Shown: positions 1 through 6,802, numbered from the stretch's first letter. The stretch: 20,895 nt of DNA from Clostridiales bacterium (GCA_004556965.1 SFFE01000021.1:1-20895); one strand, 5' to 3'. Notes: generated by a model from the letters alone, not told the origin. Numbers and translations: made by a program.

Positions 1-108
1 CGCGATCCGGACGCGCCGATCTTCAACTACTGCGACTACGGCATCGTCGGCGATATGGACGAGGTCTGCGACGCGATGCTCGAAGCGCTCAAAGCGAAAG
101 CAGAATGA
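1..108 (+). CDS. etfA: Electron transfer flavoprotein subunit alpha, C-terminal end (partial)
   Basis: Only the last 35 codons are in the window; the reading frame is open from base 1 and stops at TGA 106-108. The segment contains DPDAPIFNYCDYGIVGDMDE, which matches the conserved end of EtfA, where the FAD-binding domain closes (family form: DPDAPIF..ADYGIVGD...). In the family, EtfA with EtfB forms the FAD-containing heterodimer that passes electrons from acyl-CoA dehydrogenases, and in anaerobes it takes part in electron bifurcation with butyryl-CoA dehydrogenase. The partner genes would lie to the left, outside the window. A terminator follows 70 bases downstream, so this is the end of its operon. 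The family call rests on a short segment, but the motif is distinctive. Confidence 0.85.
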   Translation, partial: RDPDAPIFNYCDYGIVGDMDEVCDAMLEALKAKAE

Positions 109-180
109 CGCAGAATATGCGCACCGACTCATTAAAAACGGAAAAGACTCGCTTTGTGAGGGATGTGAAAGCGAAAGCCT

Positions 181-213
181 GCCGCTGTGGAGCTGCTCCG
201 CAGCGGCTTTTTT
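181..213 (+). terminator. Rho-independent terminator after etfA
   Basis: A 7-bp GC-rich stem (GCCGCTG 181-187 with CAGCGGC 201-207) and a 13-base loop are followed directly by TTTTTT. It ends the etfA transcript and isolates spoVT. Confidence 0.85.
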
Positions 214-274
214 CACGAAAAAACACGCTGCCGCGTTCCAAAAACAAGGGATGCTGCACTTCGCTGTTTGGATG

Positions 275-304
275 TGCATAATCTCCCCGGCGATGCAAAC
301 ACTA
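275..304 (+). promoter_or_regulatory. Sigma-G-like promoter of spoVT
   Basis: TGCATA (275-280) and AACACTA (298-304) are separated by 17 bases. They match the forespore sigma-F/sigma-G pattern (about TGAATA, 17-18 bases, CATACTA) in 5 of 6 and 5 of 7 positions. spoVT is known to be sigma-G controlled in Bacillus subtilis, which makes the match more credible. No good sigma-A promoter is visible in this spacer. Confidence 0.45.
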
Positions 305-341
305 ACAGCGCAAGAATCTTGGAAAAAGGAGCAAGAAATAT

Positions 342-884
342 ATGAAAGCAACCGGTATCGTGAGAAGGATCGACGATCTCGGCCGCGTGGTCATTCCCAA
401 AGAGATTCGCCGCACCATGCGCATCCGCGAAGGCGACCCGCTGGAGATTTATACGGATAAGGACGGCGAGGTCATTTTTAAAAAGTATTCCCCGATCGGG
501 GAGCTGTCGGAGTTCGCGGTGCAGATTTGCGATTCCCTGCACAAGACCACGGGCGGCATCGCCGCCGTGTGCGACCGCGATTCGATCATCGCCGTGGCCG
601 GCGGCGGAAAGCGCGAGCTGCTCGACAAGCGCATCAGTCCGGAGCTGGAGACGCTCATGGAGACGCGCGGCCTCTACAGTGCGGAAGGCGGCGTTTGCAC
701 GGTGCCCGCAGCCGATGGGGACGACCGCTTTTGTGTTGCCGTCGCCGCGCCGATTCTGGCCGAGGGCGACGTGATGGGCTGTGTGACGTTTCTCACACCC
801 AAGGACGGCGCCCCCGCAGGCGAGACGGAGGAAAAGCTTGCAATGGCGGTTTCAGGATTTCTCGGCAAGCAAATGGAAAGCTGA
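342..884 (+). CDS. spoVT: Stage V sporulation transcriptional regulator SpoVT
   Basis: This 180-residue protein is close to the usual 178 residues of SpoVT. Residues 1-52 form an AbrB/SpoVT swapped-hairpin DNA-binding domain (MKATGIVRRIDDLGRVVIPK, then EIRRTMRIREGDPLEIY), nearly the family consensus. Residues from about 56 to the end form the GAF-like domain that SpoVT adds to the AbrB core. In the family it is a forespore DNA-binding protein that adjusts late sigma-G-dependent genes, including germination genes, by activation or repression. The start is ATG 342, preceded by AAAGGAG about 9 bases upstream. It is a single-gene unit with a sigma-G-like promoter in front and a perfect terminator behind. 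The germination operon at the other end of this window is a plausible regulatory target, but that is inference. Confidence 0.95.
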   Translation: MKATGIVRRIDDLGRVVIPKEIRRTMRIREGDPLEIYTDKDGEVIFKKYSPIGELSEFAVQICDSLHKTTGGIAAVCDRDSIIAVAGGGKRELLDKRISPELETLMETRGLYSAEGGVCTVPAADGDDRFCVAVAAPILAEGDVMGCVTFLTPKDGAPAGETEEKLAMAVSGFLGKQMES

Positions 885-921
885 AAAATCGGGCGTGTGC
901 AGCTGCACACGCCCGATTTTT
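884..921 (+). terminator. Perfect palindromic terminator after spoVT
   Basis: A fully symmetric 38-base palindrome starts inside the spoVT stop codon: the arms 884-902 and 903-921 are exact complements around AG/CT, with five A at the left end and five T at the right. It can terminate transcription in either direction. Confidence 0.85.
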
Positions 922-1280
922 GCGTGATAAAACGCCCCCGGATGGTTAGGCCGGGGGAGATTTGAACGCCGGAACGCCGGCGGACACTTTCAGAAGCGCA
1001 GAACCATAGAGCCGGAGACGCAGCGCTATGGAGGAGATATGTAAGATAACGGTAAGAGTAAGGGTAAAGGTAAAGAGAGATCAAACGCTGTCAATCTCCG
1101 AACGGAGCACTCCGCTGCTGAAAGCTGGTAGTTGCAGTTTAGTCCATTCTGCCAGCGCCGTCAAGTAGAAAAACGACATTTTTTTCACATTTTTGAAGCG
1201 TTCGGGAATGTTTTGCATCGATTTGCCGCAAATTGCGGATATTGTACAACAAGATGGGAATTTTTTGTCTAAAATTCGGG
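922..1280. other. Gene-free spacer between spoVT and galE
   Basis: No convincing gene is visible on either strand. It holds a GC hairpin (CCCCCGG 935-941 with CCGGGGG 951-957), which on the minus strand is followed by GTTTTAT and so resembles a minus-strand terminator. It also holds a CCATAG/CTATGG inverted repeat (1004-1009 and 1026-1031), a purine-rich run of GGTAAG-like units (about 1042-1078), and a small palindrome CCGCAA-A-TTGCGG (1226-1238). The stretch 951-980, read on the minus strand, recalls the T-arm of a tRNA but does not pair properly. Confidence 0.6.
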
Positions 1281-1309
1281 TTGTTCTTCGCGGCAAATTC
1301 AGATAAAAT
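1281..1309 (+). promoter_or_regulatory. Sigma-A-like promoter of galE
   Basis: TTGTTC (1281-1286) and TAAAAT (1304-1309) have an exact 17-base spacer. They lie about 50 bases upstream of the galE start in an AT-rich stretch. Confidence 0.55.
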
Positions 1310-1360
1310 AAAACGAGTCCGCATCCGTGCGGGAAACCATCCGAGAGGAGATCTGAAATT

Positions 1361-2377
1361 ATGACCGTATTGGTAACCGGCGGCATGGGCTACATCGGCA
1401 GCCACACGTGCGTGGAGCTGCTGGAGCAGGGCATGGACGTCGTGATCGTAGATAATCTGGTCAACAGCAGCGCGGAGGCCGGGCGGCGCGTCGAGCAGAT
1501 CACCGGCAAGTCCGTCACGTTTTATCAGATCGACGTGCGTGACCGCGAAAAGCTCGATCAGGTGTTTGAGAACCACCCCATCGACTGCGTCATCCACTTC
1601 GCGGGACTCAAGGCGGTGGGTGAATCCGTCGCAATGCCGCTGGAGTATTACGACAACAATCTTGGCTCTACGATCACGCTCTGCGAAGCGATGCGTGACC
1701 ACGGCGTGAAGAAGATCATCTTCTCCTCCTCCGCCACGGTCTACTCCGGCGACAATGAGATGCCGCTGTACGAGACGTCCAGGACCGGAAACTGCACAAA
1801 TCCCTACGGCTGGACGAAATATATGTGCGAACAGATCCTGCGCGACTATGTTGTGGCCGACCCCACGTGGTCGGTGGTGCTGCTGCGCTACTTCAATCCC
1901 GTCGGCGCGCATGAGAGCGGCCTCATCGGCGAGGACCCGCGCGGCATCCCGAACAACCTCATGCCCTACATCTCGCAGACGGCGATCGGCCGGCGCGAGT
2001 GCCTGAACATCTTCGGCAACGACTACGACACGCCGGACGGCACTGGTGTGCGCGACTACATCCATGTCGTCGATCTGGCGCGCGGCCACGTTGCCGCCAT
2101 CACGTACATGGACGGGCACCCCGGCGAGTCCGTGTTCAATCTCGGCACCGGCAAGGGCTACAGCGTGCTCGATATGGTGCACGCCTTCGAATCGGCCAAC
2201 CACGTGAAGGTGCCCTACCGCTTCACCGCCCGCCGTCCCGGCGACCTGCCCACCTGCTACGCCTGCCCGGACAAGAGCGCGCAGGTGCTCTCATGGCGCG
2301 CGCAGTACAATCTGGAGGATATGTGCCGCGATAGCTGGAACTGGCAGACAAAGAATCCGAACGGCTACGGCGGCTGA
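1361..2377 (+). CDS. galE: UDP-glucose 4-epimerase GalE
   Basis: This 338-residue protein has the normal GalE length. It belongs to the extended short-chain dehydrogenase family: the NAD-binding Rossmann motif GGMGYIG is at residues 7-13, and the catalytic residues S124 (SSSATVY), Y149 and K153 (YGWTK) fall at the same numbers as in E. coli GalE. FNPVGAHESGLIGEDP and RDYIHVVDLA are also GalE hallmarks. It interconverts UDP-glucose and UDP-galactose in the cytoplasm, serving the Leloir pathway and the supply of galactose for surface polysaccharides. The start ATG 1361 is preceded by GAGAGGAG. It stands alone with its own promoter, and no galK or galT is nearby, which points to a role in envelope sugar supply rather than a gal operon. 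Its last codons run into the repeat region that follows. Confidence 0.95.
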   Translation: MTVLVTGGMGYIGSHTCVELLEQGMDVVIVDNLVNSSAEAGRRVEQITGKSVTFYQIDVRDREKLDQVFENHPIDCVIHFAGLKAVGESVAMPLEYYDNNLGSTITLCEAMRDHGVKKIIFSSSATVYSGDNEMPLYETSRTGNCTNPYGWTKYMCEQILRDYVVADPTWSVVLLRYFNPVGAHESGLIGEDPRGIPNNLMPYISQTAIGRRECLNIFGNDYDTPDGTGVRDYIHVVDLARGHVAAITYMDGHPGESVFNLGTGKGYSVLDMVHAFESANHVKVPYRFTARRPGDLPTCYACPDKSAQVLSWRAQYNLEDMCRDSWNWQTKNPNGYGG

Positions 2378-2625
2378 ACGGGCGCGCTCCGTTTTGCTTC
2401 CGCCCTTGGCGAAAGCTGCACATCCGCTTCCCCGTTCAGCCTTTCAAATCCGAAACGAGGTTTCGGATTTGGGGGGGGACGAGGCAACGGGCGCGCTCCG
2501 TTTTGCTTCCGCCTTTGGCGAAAGCTGCACATCCGCTTCCCCGTTCAGCCTTTCAAATCCGAAACGAGGTTTCGGATTTGGGGGGGACGAGGCAACGAAC
2601 GCGCTCCGTTCCGCGTCCGGCTTGT
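2377..2625. repeat. 109-bp tandem repeat, about 2.3 copies
   Basis: Copy 1 (2377-2485) and copy 2 (2486-2593) differ by one C/T substitution and one G in a poly-G run (8 versus 7 G). A third, degenerate partial copy continues to about 2625. Each full copy contains the hairpin AAATCCGAAAC-GAG-GTTTCGGATTT (2446-2470 and 2555-2579) followed by the G run. GGCTGAACGGG at the galE stop (2373-2383) is the exact complement of CCCGTTCAGCC (2431-2441), so copy 1 could fold back onto the end of galE. The near identity suggests a recent duplication. Short open frames crossing it look like artefacts. Confidence 0.85.
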
Positions 2626-2644
2626 GATTTAGACAACACTGGAT

Positions 2645-2670
2645 GCCACCCACTTGTGGGTGGCGTCTTT
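2645..2670 (+). terminator. Hairpin downstream of the galE repeat, probable terminator
   Basis: GCCACCCAC (2645-2653), a TT loop and GTGGGTGGC (2656-2664) form a perfect 9-bp stem followed by GTCTTT. The T-tract is weak, so termination efficiency is uncertain. Confidence 0.5.
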
Positions 2671-2729
2671 GCGTGCAAAAGACGAACAAGAGATCTTATG
2701 GTAACTTTCACAAAAATCGGGGAAAGCAG

Positions 2730-2758
2730 TTGACACGAAACACAAGATATTGTATCAT
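2730..2758 (+). promoter_or_regulatory. Sigma-A promoter of nrdD
   Basis: A consensus TTGACA (2730-2735), a 17-base spacer and TATCAT (2753-2758) lie about 70 bases before nrdD. The -10 region overlaps the NrdR-like box, so NrdR binding would block RNA polymerase. Confidence 0.8.
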
Positions 2759-2807
2759 GAACCCGCCAAAGACACAAAATCGGCAATGAAGACGCAAAAT
2801 GTTGTGG
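2740..2807 (+). promoter_or_regulatory. NrdR-box-like operator array
   Basis: ACACAAGATATTGTAT (2740-2755) matches the NrdR-box consensus (acaCwAtATaTwGtgt, recalled from the literature) in 14 of 16 positions and overlaps the -10. A second match, ACGCAAAATGTTGTGG (2792-2807), agrees in 12 of 16. Between them, ACACAAAAT (2772-2780) is a half-site exactly 32 bases from the first box, the usual three-turn spacing of NrdR pairs. NrdR is the ATP/dATP-sensing repressor of ribonucleotide reductase genes; its gene is not in this window. Confidence 0.6.
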
Positions 2808-2829
2808 TAGGAATAGAAAGGGAGAAGCT

Positions 2830-5004
2830 ATGAAGATCATCAAGCGAAACGGCTCGGAAGTGTCGTTTGACATTACAAAGATCATTATGGCCGTTACGAA
2901 GGCCAACAGCGCGGTGGACGAGACCGAGCGCATGACGCCCAAGCAGATCCAGCGCATTGCGGAGAGCGTGGAGCTTTCCTGCCAGGAACTGGGCCGCAGC
3001 GCGGCGGTGGAAGAAATTCAGGATATGGTCGAAAAGCAGATCATGGCGCACGGGGCGTTTGAGGTCGCCAAGGCGTATATCACCTACCGCTATACCCGCA
3101 GTCTGGTGCGCCGCGCGAACACGACGGACGACCGTATCCTCAGCCTCATCGAGTGCAACAACGAGGAGGCCAAGCAGGAGAACTCCAATAAGAACCCGAT
3201 CGTCAACAGCACGCAGCGCGACTATATGGCCGGCGAGGTCAGCCGCGACATTACCAACCGCCTGCTGCTGCCGAAGGACATCGTCGAGGCGCACGAGGAG
3301 GGCATCATCCACTTCCACGACTCCGACTATTTCGCGCAGCACATGCACAACTGCGATCTGGTCAATCTGGAGGACATGCTCCAGAACGGCACGGTCATTA
3401 CCGGCACGCTCATTGAGCGGCCGCACAGCTTTTCCACCGCGTGCAACATCGCCACGCAGATCATTGCGCAGGTCGCGTCCAACCAGTACGGCGGCCAGTC
3501 CATCTCCCTGACGCATCTGGCGCCGTTTGTCGAGGTCAGCCGCCAGCGCATCCGCCGCGATGTGGAGGCGGAGATGAAGGCCATCCACGCCGCGCCGCCG
3601 GAGGAGCAGATCGCCGAGCTGGTGGAAAACCGCGTCCGCGAGGAGATCCGCCGCGGCGTGCAGACCATCCAGTATCAGGTTGTGACGCTGCTGACCACGA
3701 ACGGACAGGCGCCGTTCGTCACGGTGTTCATGTATCTGGGCGAAGCCAAGAACGAGCGGGAGCAGCACGATCTGGCCATGATCATCGAGGAGACCCTCAA
3801 GCAGCGCTATCAGGGCGTGAAGAACGAGAAGGGCGTGTGGGTCACGCCGGCGTTCCCGAAGCTGATCTACGTGCTGGAGGAGGACAACATCCACGAGGAT
3901 TCGAAGTTCTGGTATCTGACGGAGCTGGCCGCAAAGTGCACGGCCAAGCGCATGGTGCCGGACTACATCTCCGAAAAGAAGATGCTCGAGTTGAAGATCG
4001 ACAAAAACGGAGAGGGCCACTGCTACACCTGCATGGGCTGCCGCAGCTTCCTCACGCCGTACGTCGATGAGAATGGCCAGCCGAAGTACTACGGCCGCTT
4101 CAATCAGGGCGTCGTCACAATCAACCTGCCGGATGTGGCGCTCTCCTCCGGCGGGAACCTCGAAAAGTTCTGGCAGATCTTCGACGAGCGGCTGGAGCTG
4201 TGCCACCGCGCGCTGATGTGCCGCCACGAGCGGCTCAAGGGCACGCTGTCGGATGCCGCGCCCATCCTGTGGCAGTACGGCGCGCTGGCGCGTCTGAAAA
4301 AGGGCGAGAAGATCGACAAGCTGCTCTACGGCGGCTACTCCACGATCTCCCTCGGCTACGCGGGGCTGTACGAGTGCGTGAAGTACATGACCGGCAAGTC
4401 CCACACCGACCCCAGCGCCACGCCGTTCGCGCTGGAGGTCATGCAGCACATGAACGACGCCTGCAAGAAGTGGAAGGCGCAGCACAACATCGACTTCAGT
4501 CTCTACGGCACGCCGCTGGAGTCCACGACGTATAAATTCGCCAAGTGCCTGCAAAAGCGCTTCGGTATCATTCCCGGCATCACCGACAAGGGCTACATCA
4601 CCAACAGCTACCACATCCATGTCACCGAGCCGATCGACGCCTTCTCCAAGCTGGAGTTTGAGGCGAAGTTCCAGGCGCTGTCTCCCGGCGGTGCGATCAG
4701 CTACGTCGAGGTGCCGAACATGCAGAACAACATCGAGGCGGTGCTGGAGGTCATGAAGTTCATCTACGACCATATCATGTACGCCGAGCTGAACACCAAG
4801 AGCGACTACTGTCAGGTGTGCGGCTACGACGGTGAGATCGAGATCGTCGAGGAAGACGGCAAGCTGATCTGGCGCTGCCCGAACTGCGGCAACACCGATC
4901 AGGATAAGATGAACGTTGCCCGCCGCACCTGCGGCTACATCGGCACGCAGTTCTGGAACCAGGGCCGCACGCAGGAGATCAAGGAGCGCGTCCTGCATCT
5001 GTAA
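2830..5004 (+). CDS. nrdD: Anaerobic ribonucleoside-triphosphate reductase NrdD (class III)
   Basis: This is a 724-residue protein. An N-terminal ATP-cone occupies about residues 1-90 (MKIIKRNGSEVSFDITKI), the allosteric domain that senses ATP and dATP. The catalytic glycyl-radical barrel follows, with C398-Y-T-C-M-G-C404 in the core region. The C-terminal zinc site has four cysteines at C661, C664, C683 and C686, and the radical glycine is G702 in RRTCGYIG. It reduces ribonucleoside triphosphates to deoxyribonucleotides without oxygen, and the radical is generated by NrdG. ATG 2830 follows GGGAG at a good distance. nrdG lies 228 bases downstream on the same strand. All signature residues are present, so the enzyme looks intact. 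Control by NrdR is suggested by the boxes upstream. Confidence 0.97.
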   Translation: MKIIKRNGSEVSFDITKIIMAVTKANSAVDETERMTPKQIQRIAESVELSCQELGRSAAVEEIQDMVEKQIMAHGAFEVAKAYITYRYTRSLVRRANTTDDRILSLIECNNEEAKQENSNKNPIVNSTQRDYMAGEVSRDITNRLLLPKDIVEAHEEGIIHFHDSDYFAQHMHNCDLVNLEDMLQNGTVITGTLIERPHSFSTACNIATQIIAQVASNQYGGQSISLTHLAPFVEVSRQRIRRDVEAEMKAIHAAPPEEQIAELVENRVREEIRRGVQTIQYQVVTLLTTNGQAPFVTVFMYLGEAKNEREQHDLAMIIEETLKQRYQGVKNEKGVWVTPAFPKLIYVLEEDNIHEDSKFWYLTELAAKCTAKRMVPDYISEKKMLELKIDKNGEGHCYTCMGCRSFLTPYVDENGQPKYYGRFNQGVVTINLPDVALSSGGNLEKFWQIFDERLELCHRALMCRHERLKGTLSDAAPILWQYGALARLKKGEKIDKLLYGGYSTISLGYAGLYECVKYMTGKSHTDPSATPFALEVMQHMNDACKKWKAQHNIDFSLYGTPLESTTYKFAKCLQKRFGIIPGITDKGYITNSYHIHVTEPIDAFSKLEFEAKFQALSPGGAISYVEVPNMQNNIEAVLEVMKFIYDHIMYAELNTKSDYCQVCGYDGEIEIVEEDGKLIWRCPNCGNTDQDKMNVARRTCGYIGTQFWNQGRTQEIKERVLHL

Positions 5005-5053
5005 GACAGAAACCGCTGAATCGGGAGCACCGGACTCCGGCGCGGCTCAGAAG

Positions 5054-5142
5054 TGACGTGGCAATGTTCTGGAACGTAGCAAGCAGCGCCCCAGAACAGG
5101 CCACGTCATTCTTCGCATGTCGCGGCGAATGCATCCGCCGCG
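5054..5142 (+). ncRNA. Structured nrdD-nrdG intergenic RNA (two hairpins)
   Basis: The first element is an interrupted stem: TGACGTGG (5054-5061) pairs with CCACGTCA (5101-5108), and TGTTCTGG (5065-5072) with CCAGAACA (5091-5098), across a 3/2-base internal loop. The second is CGCGGCG (5121-5127) with CGCCGCG (5136-5142), followed by an A-rich rather than T-rich tract, so neither is a normal terminator. The elements lie in the 228-base spacer between two genes expected to be co-transcribed. They could be an mRNA-processing or stabilising structure, or a copy of an interspersed repeat. No known RNA family is recognised. Confidence 0.4.
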
Positions 5143-5232
5143 AAAAAGGAAGAACAAAAGAGCAGATGCGGAACTTTCGGCTTCAGACGGAAGTGAAGCG
5201 GAGCAAGTTTGTTCTGACGAAGAGGTACGAAT

Positions 5233-5769
5233 ATGAATTACGGTCAAATCAAGAAATGTGACATTGCCAACGGCGTTGGCGTGCGGGTCACGCTGTTCGT
5301 CTCCGGCTGCACAAACCACTGCTTCAACTGCTTCCAGCCGGAGACGTGGGATTTCGACTACGGCAAGCCCTTTACGGCGGAGACGGAAGCCGAGATCTTT
5401 GCCGAGCTGGACAAGCCCTTTATTGCGGGACTCACGCTGCTCGGCGGCGATCCGTTCGAGCCGTGCAACCAGCGCGCGCTCGTACCGTTCCTGCGCAGGG
5501 TGCGCGCGCGGTATCCGGACAAGACGATCTGGGCTTATTCGGGCTTTACGCTCGACAGGGAGCTGACGGTGGACGGTTCGCATCCGCGCTGCGAGGTGAC
5601 GGACGAGATGCTTTCCATGCTCGACGTGCTGGTGGACGGCCGGTATGTGGATGAACTGCGAAACATCTCGCTGCGCTTTCGCGGCTCGTCGAATCAACGC
5701 ATCATCGACATGAATCTGACTCGCCGCGCGGGACAGATCGTGCTTTGGGAGGGATCGGAATGCAGGTAA
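5233..5769 (+). CDS. nrdG: Anaerobic ribonucleotide reductase activating protein NrdG
   Basis: This 178-residue radical SAM protein has the normal length for NrdG. The [4Fe-4S] cluster motif CTNHCFNC (C26, C30, C33) is preceded by the family's GVGVRVTLFVSGC stretch, and GGDPFEP (71-77) is the SAM-binding GGEP-type motif. It cleaves S-adenosylmethionine and abstracts a hydrogen from the NrdD glycine (G702 here) to install the catalytic radical. The start ATG 5233 has only a modest GAAGAGG ribosome binding site, consistent with less activase than reductase being needed. It overlaps dut by 10 bases. No separate promoter is obvious in the spacer, so it is probably read from the nrdD promoter. Confidence 0.95.
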   Translation: MNYGQIKKCDIANGVGVRVTLFVSGCTNHCFNCFQPETWDFDYGKPFTAETEAEIFAELDKPFIAGLTLLGGDPFEPCNQRALVPFLRRVRARYPDKTIWAYSGFTLDRELTVDGSHPRCEVTDEMLSMLDVLVDGRYVDELRNISLRFRGSSNQRIIDMNLTRRAGQIVLWEGSECR

Positions 5770-6200
5770 AGGTCAAAAAGCTCCGCCCGGACGCGACGCT
5801 GCCGAAGCACGGCTCCACCGCCGCAGCCGGCTATGATCTGTATGCCGCGCCTGAGGGCGGACAGCCGGTGGACATCGCGCCGCACGGCACGGCCATGATC
5901 GGCACCGGCCTGGCGTTTGCCATCCCGGCGGGGTATTTCGGCGGCGTGTTTGCGCGCAGCGGCCTTGCCAGTAAGCAGGGGCTGCGCCCGGCAAACTGCG
6001 TCGGCGTGATTGACGCGGACTATCGCGGCGAGTGTCTGGTCGCGCTGCATAACGACGGCGACACACTGCGCACGGTGCAGCCCGGCGACCGGATTGCCCA
6101 GCTCGTCATTCTGCCGTTTCTGGCGGCAGAATTCGACGAAGCAGAGCAGCTTGACGACACCGCGCGCGGCGCGGGCGGATTCGGCAGCACAGGAAAATAA
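5760..6200 (+). CDS. dut: Deoxyuridine 5'-triphosphate nucleotidohydrolase (dUTPase)
   Basis: This 146-residue protein has the size of a trimeric dUTPase, and all five motifs are present in order: AAAGYDLYA, PHGTAMIGTG, ARSGLASKQGL, GVIDADYRGE with GDRIAQLVI, and the C-terminal RGAGGFGSTG arm that closes over the nucleotide. It hydrolyses dUTP to dUMP and pyrophosphate, keeping uracil out of DNA and supplying dUMP for dTMP synthesis. I chose ATG 5760 over the in-frame TTG 5745 because GGGAGGG (5747-5753) sits 6 bases before the ATG and would overlap the TTG. The gene starts inside the end of nrdG, so translation is probably coupled, placing dUTP removal under the same control as anaerobic dNTP synthesis. 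Confidence 0.95.
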   Translation: MQVKVKKLRPDATLPKHGSTAAAGYDLYAAPEGGQPVDIAPHGTAMIGTGLAFAIPAGYFGGVFARSGLASKQGLRPANCVGVIDADYRGECLVALHNDGDTLRTVQPGDRIAQLVILPFLAAEFDEAEQLDDTARGAGGFGSTGK

Positions 6201-6217
6201 GATAACAAAACGGAAGA

Positions 6218-6244
6218 CCCGGTATGCATTGCATACCGGGCCTT
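6218..6244. terminator. Bidirectional terminator between dut and the phosphatase gene
   Basis: CCCGGTATGC (6218-6227) and GCATACCGGG (6231-6240) form a perfect 10-bp stem with an ATT loop, between two converging genes. The T-tracts on either side are short (CCTTTG on +; TCTTCCGTTTTG on -). Confidence 0.65.
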
Positions 6245-6250
6245 TGCGGT

Positions 6251-6718
6251 TCAGGCGAGATCGCCGGTTTGTTTGAGGTAGTCAAAGAACGCGGTGCAGC
6301 CGAGCACGACGTCGGCGTAGGCGGCGTCAAAATCGTCCGTGTACCACGGGTCGGAAATGCCGCGATCGAGACCCGCGAAGGACAAGAGCGCGTGGATTTT
6401 TCTGTCCGGATCGTTTGGGAGAATGCGCCGCAGGTTGCGGCGGTTGTTCTCGTCCATGAGAATCAGCCAGTCGTAGTCGTCGTAATCCCGCGCCGTGACC
6501 TGCCGCGCGCCGCGCCGCGAAAACGGAACGCCGTGCTCCCGCAAAATCGCCTTCGCCGGCGGGTACATGTCGTTGCCGAGTTCCTCCCGGCTCGTCGCGG
6601 CAGACGCGATCCGGAAGCGCTCCGCCAGTCCCGCCTTTTGCACCATGTCTTTGAAAATGAACTCCGCCATCGGCGACCTGCAAATATTGCCGTGACAAAT
6701 AAAAAGTACACGTATCAT
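6251..6718 (-). CDS. Low-molecular-weight protein-tyrosine phosphatase
   Basis: This 155-residue protein has the typical length for the family. The catalytic P-loop C8-H-G-N-I-C-R14-S is at the very N-terminus, as expected, and the general-acid aspartate D123 is in DPWYTDDFDAAY near the C-terminus. The enzyme removes phosphate from phosphotyrosine (possibly phosphoarginine, as with B. subtilis YwlE) through a cysteinyl-phosphate intermediate. The frame is open further upstream, but M37 of that longer frame (6718) gives the canonical MIRVLFICHGN start, with AAGGA 11 bases before it. No cognate kinase or capsule genes are adjacent, so the substrate cannot be inferred. It has its own consensus promoter. 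Confidence 0.93.
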   Translation of the reverse strand: MIRVLFICHGNICRSPMAEFIFKDMVQKAGLAERFRIASAATSREELGNDMYPPAKAILREHGVPFSRRGARQVTARDYDDYDWLILMDENNRRNLRRILPNDPDRKIHALLSFAGLDRGISDPWYTDDFDAAYADVVLGCTAFFDYLKQTGDLA

Positions 6719-6773
6719 CCAAATCAGCATCCTTGTACGGTGGAATGCGCGGCCGAAGCGGCTGCCGGGATTC

Positions 6774-6802
6774 ATCTTAAAGCATATCAGGCCGGTTGTC
6801 AA
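6774..6802 (-). promoter_or_regulatory. Sigma-A promoter of the tyrosine phosphatase gene
   Basis: On the minus strand, TTGACA (6802-6797), a 17-base spacer and TAAGAT (6779-6774) are followed by the start codon about 55 bases on. Confidence 0.7.

Noticed and set aside
951..1031. Candidate tRNA gene on the minus strand
   Set aside because: Only a T-arm-like string is present, with stem mismatches and no anticodon or acceptor pairing; kept only as a possible relic.
2555..2579. CRISPR-like repeat in the 109-bp tandem region
   Set aside because: Only two full units, with no unique spacers between repeats and no cas genes; it is a simple tandem duplication.
2394..2733. Short open frames with a repeated peptide in the galE downstream region
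   Set aside because: The repeated peptide is only the translation of the 109-bp DNA repeat; the frames lack ribosome binding sites and stop at random positions.
2755..4998. Very long minus-strand open frame opposite nrdD
   Set aside because: It is a codon-bias shadow of nrdD on the opposite strand; the plus frame contains every nrdD catalytic residue.
5058..5261. 67-codon open frame between nrdD and nrdG
   Set aside because: It crosses two hairpins, has no good ribosome binding site, overlaps the nrdG start in another frame and has a composition unlike real proteins; the structured RNA reading explains the region better.
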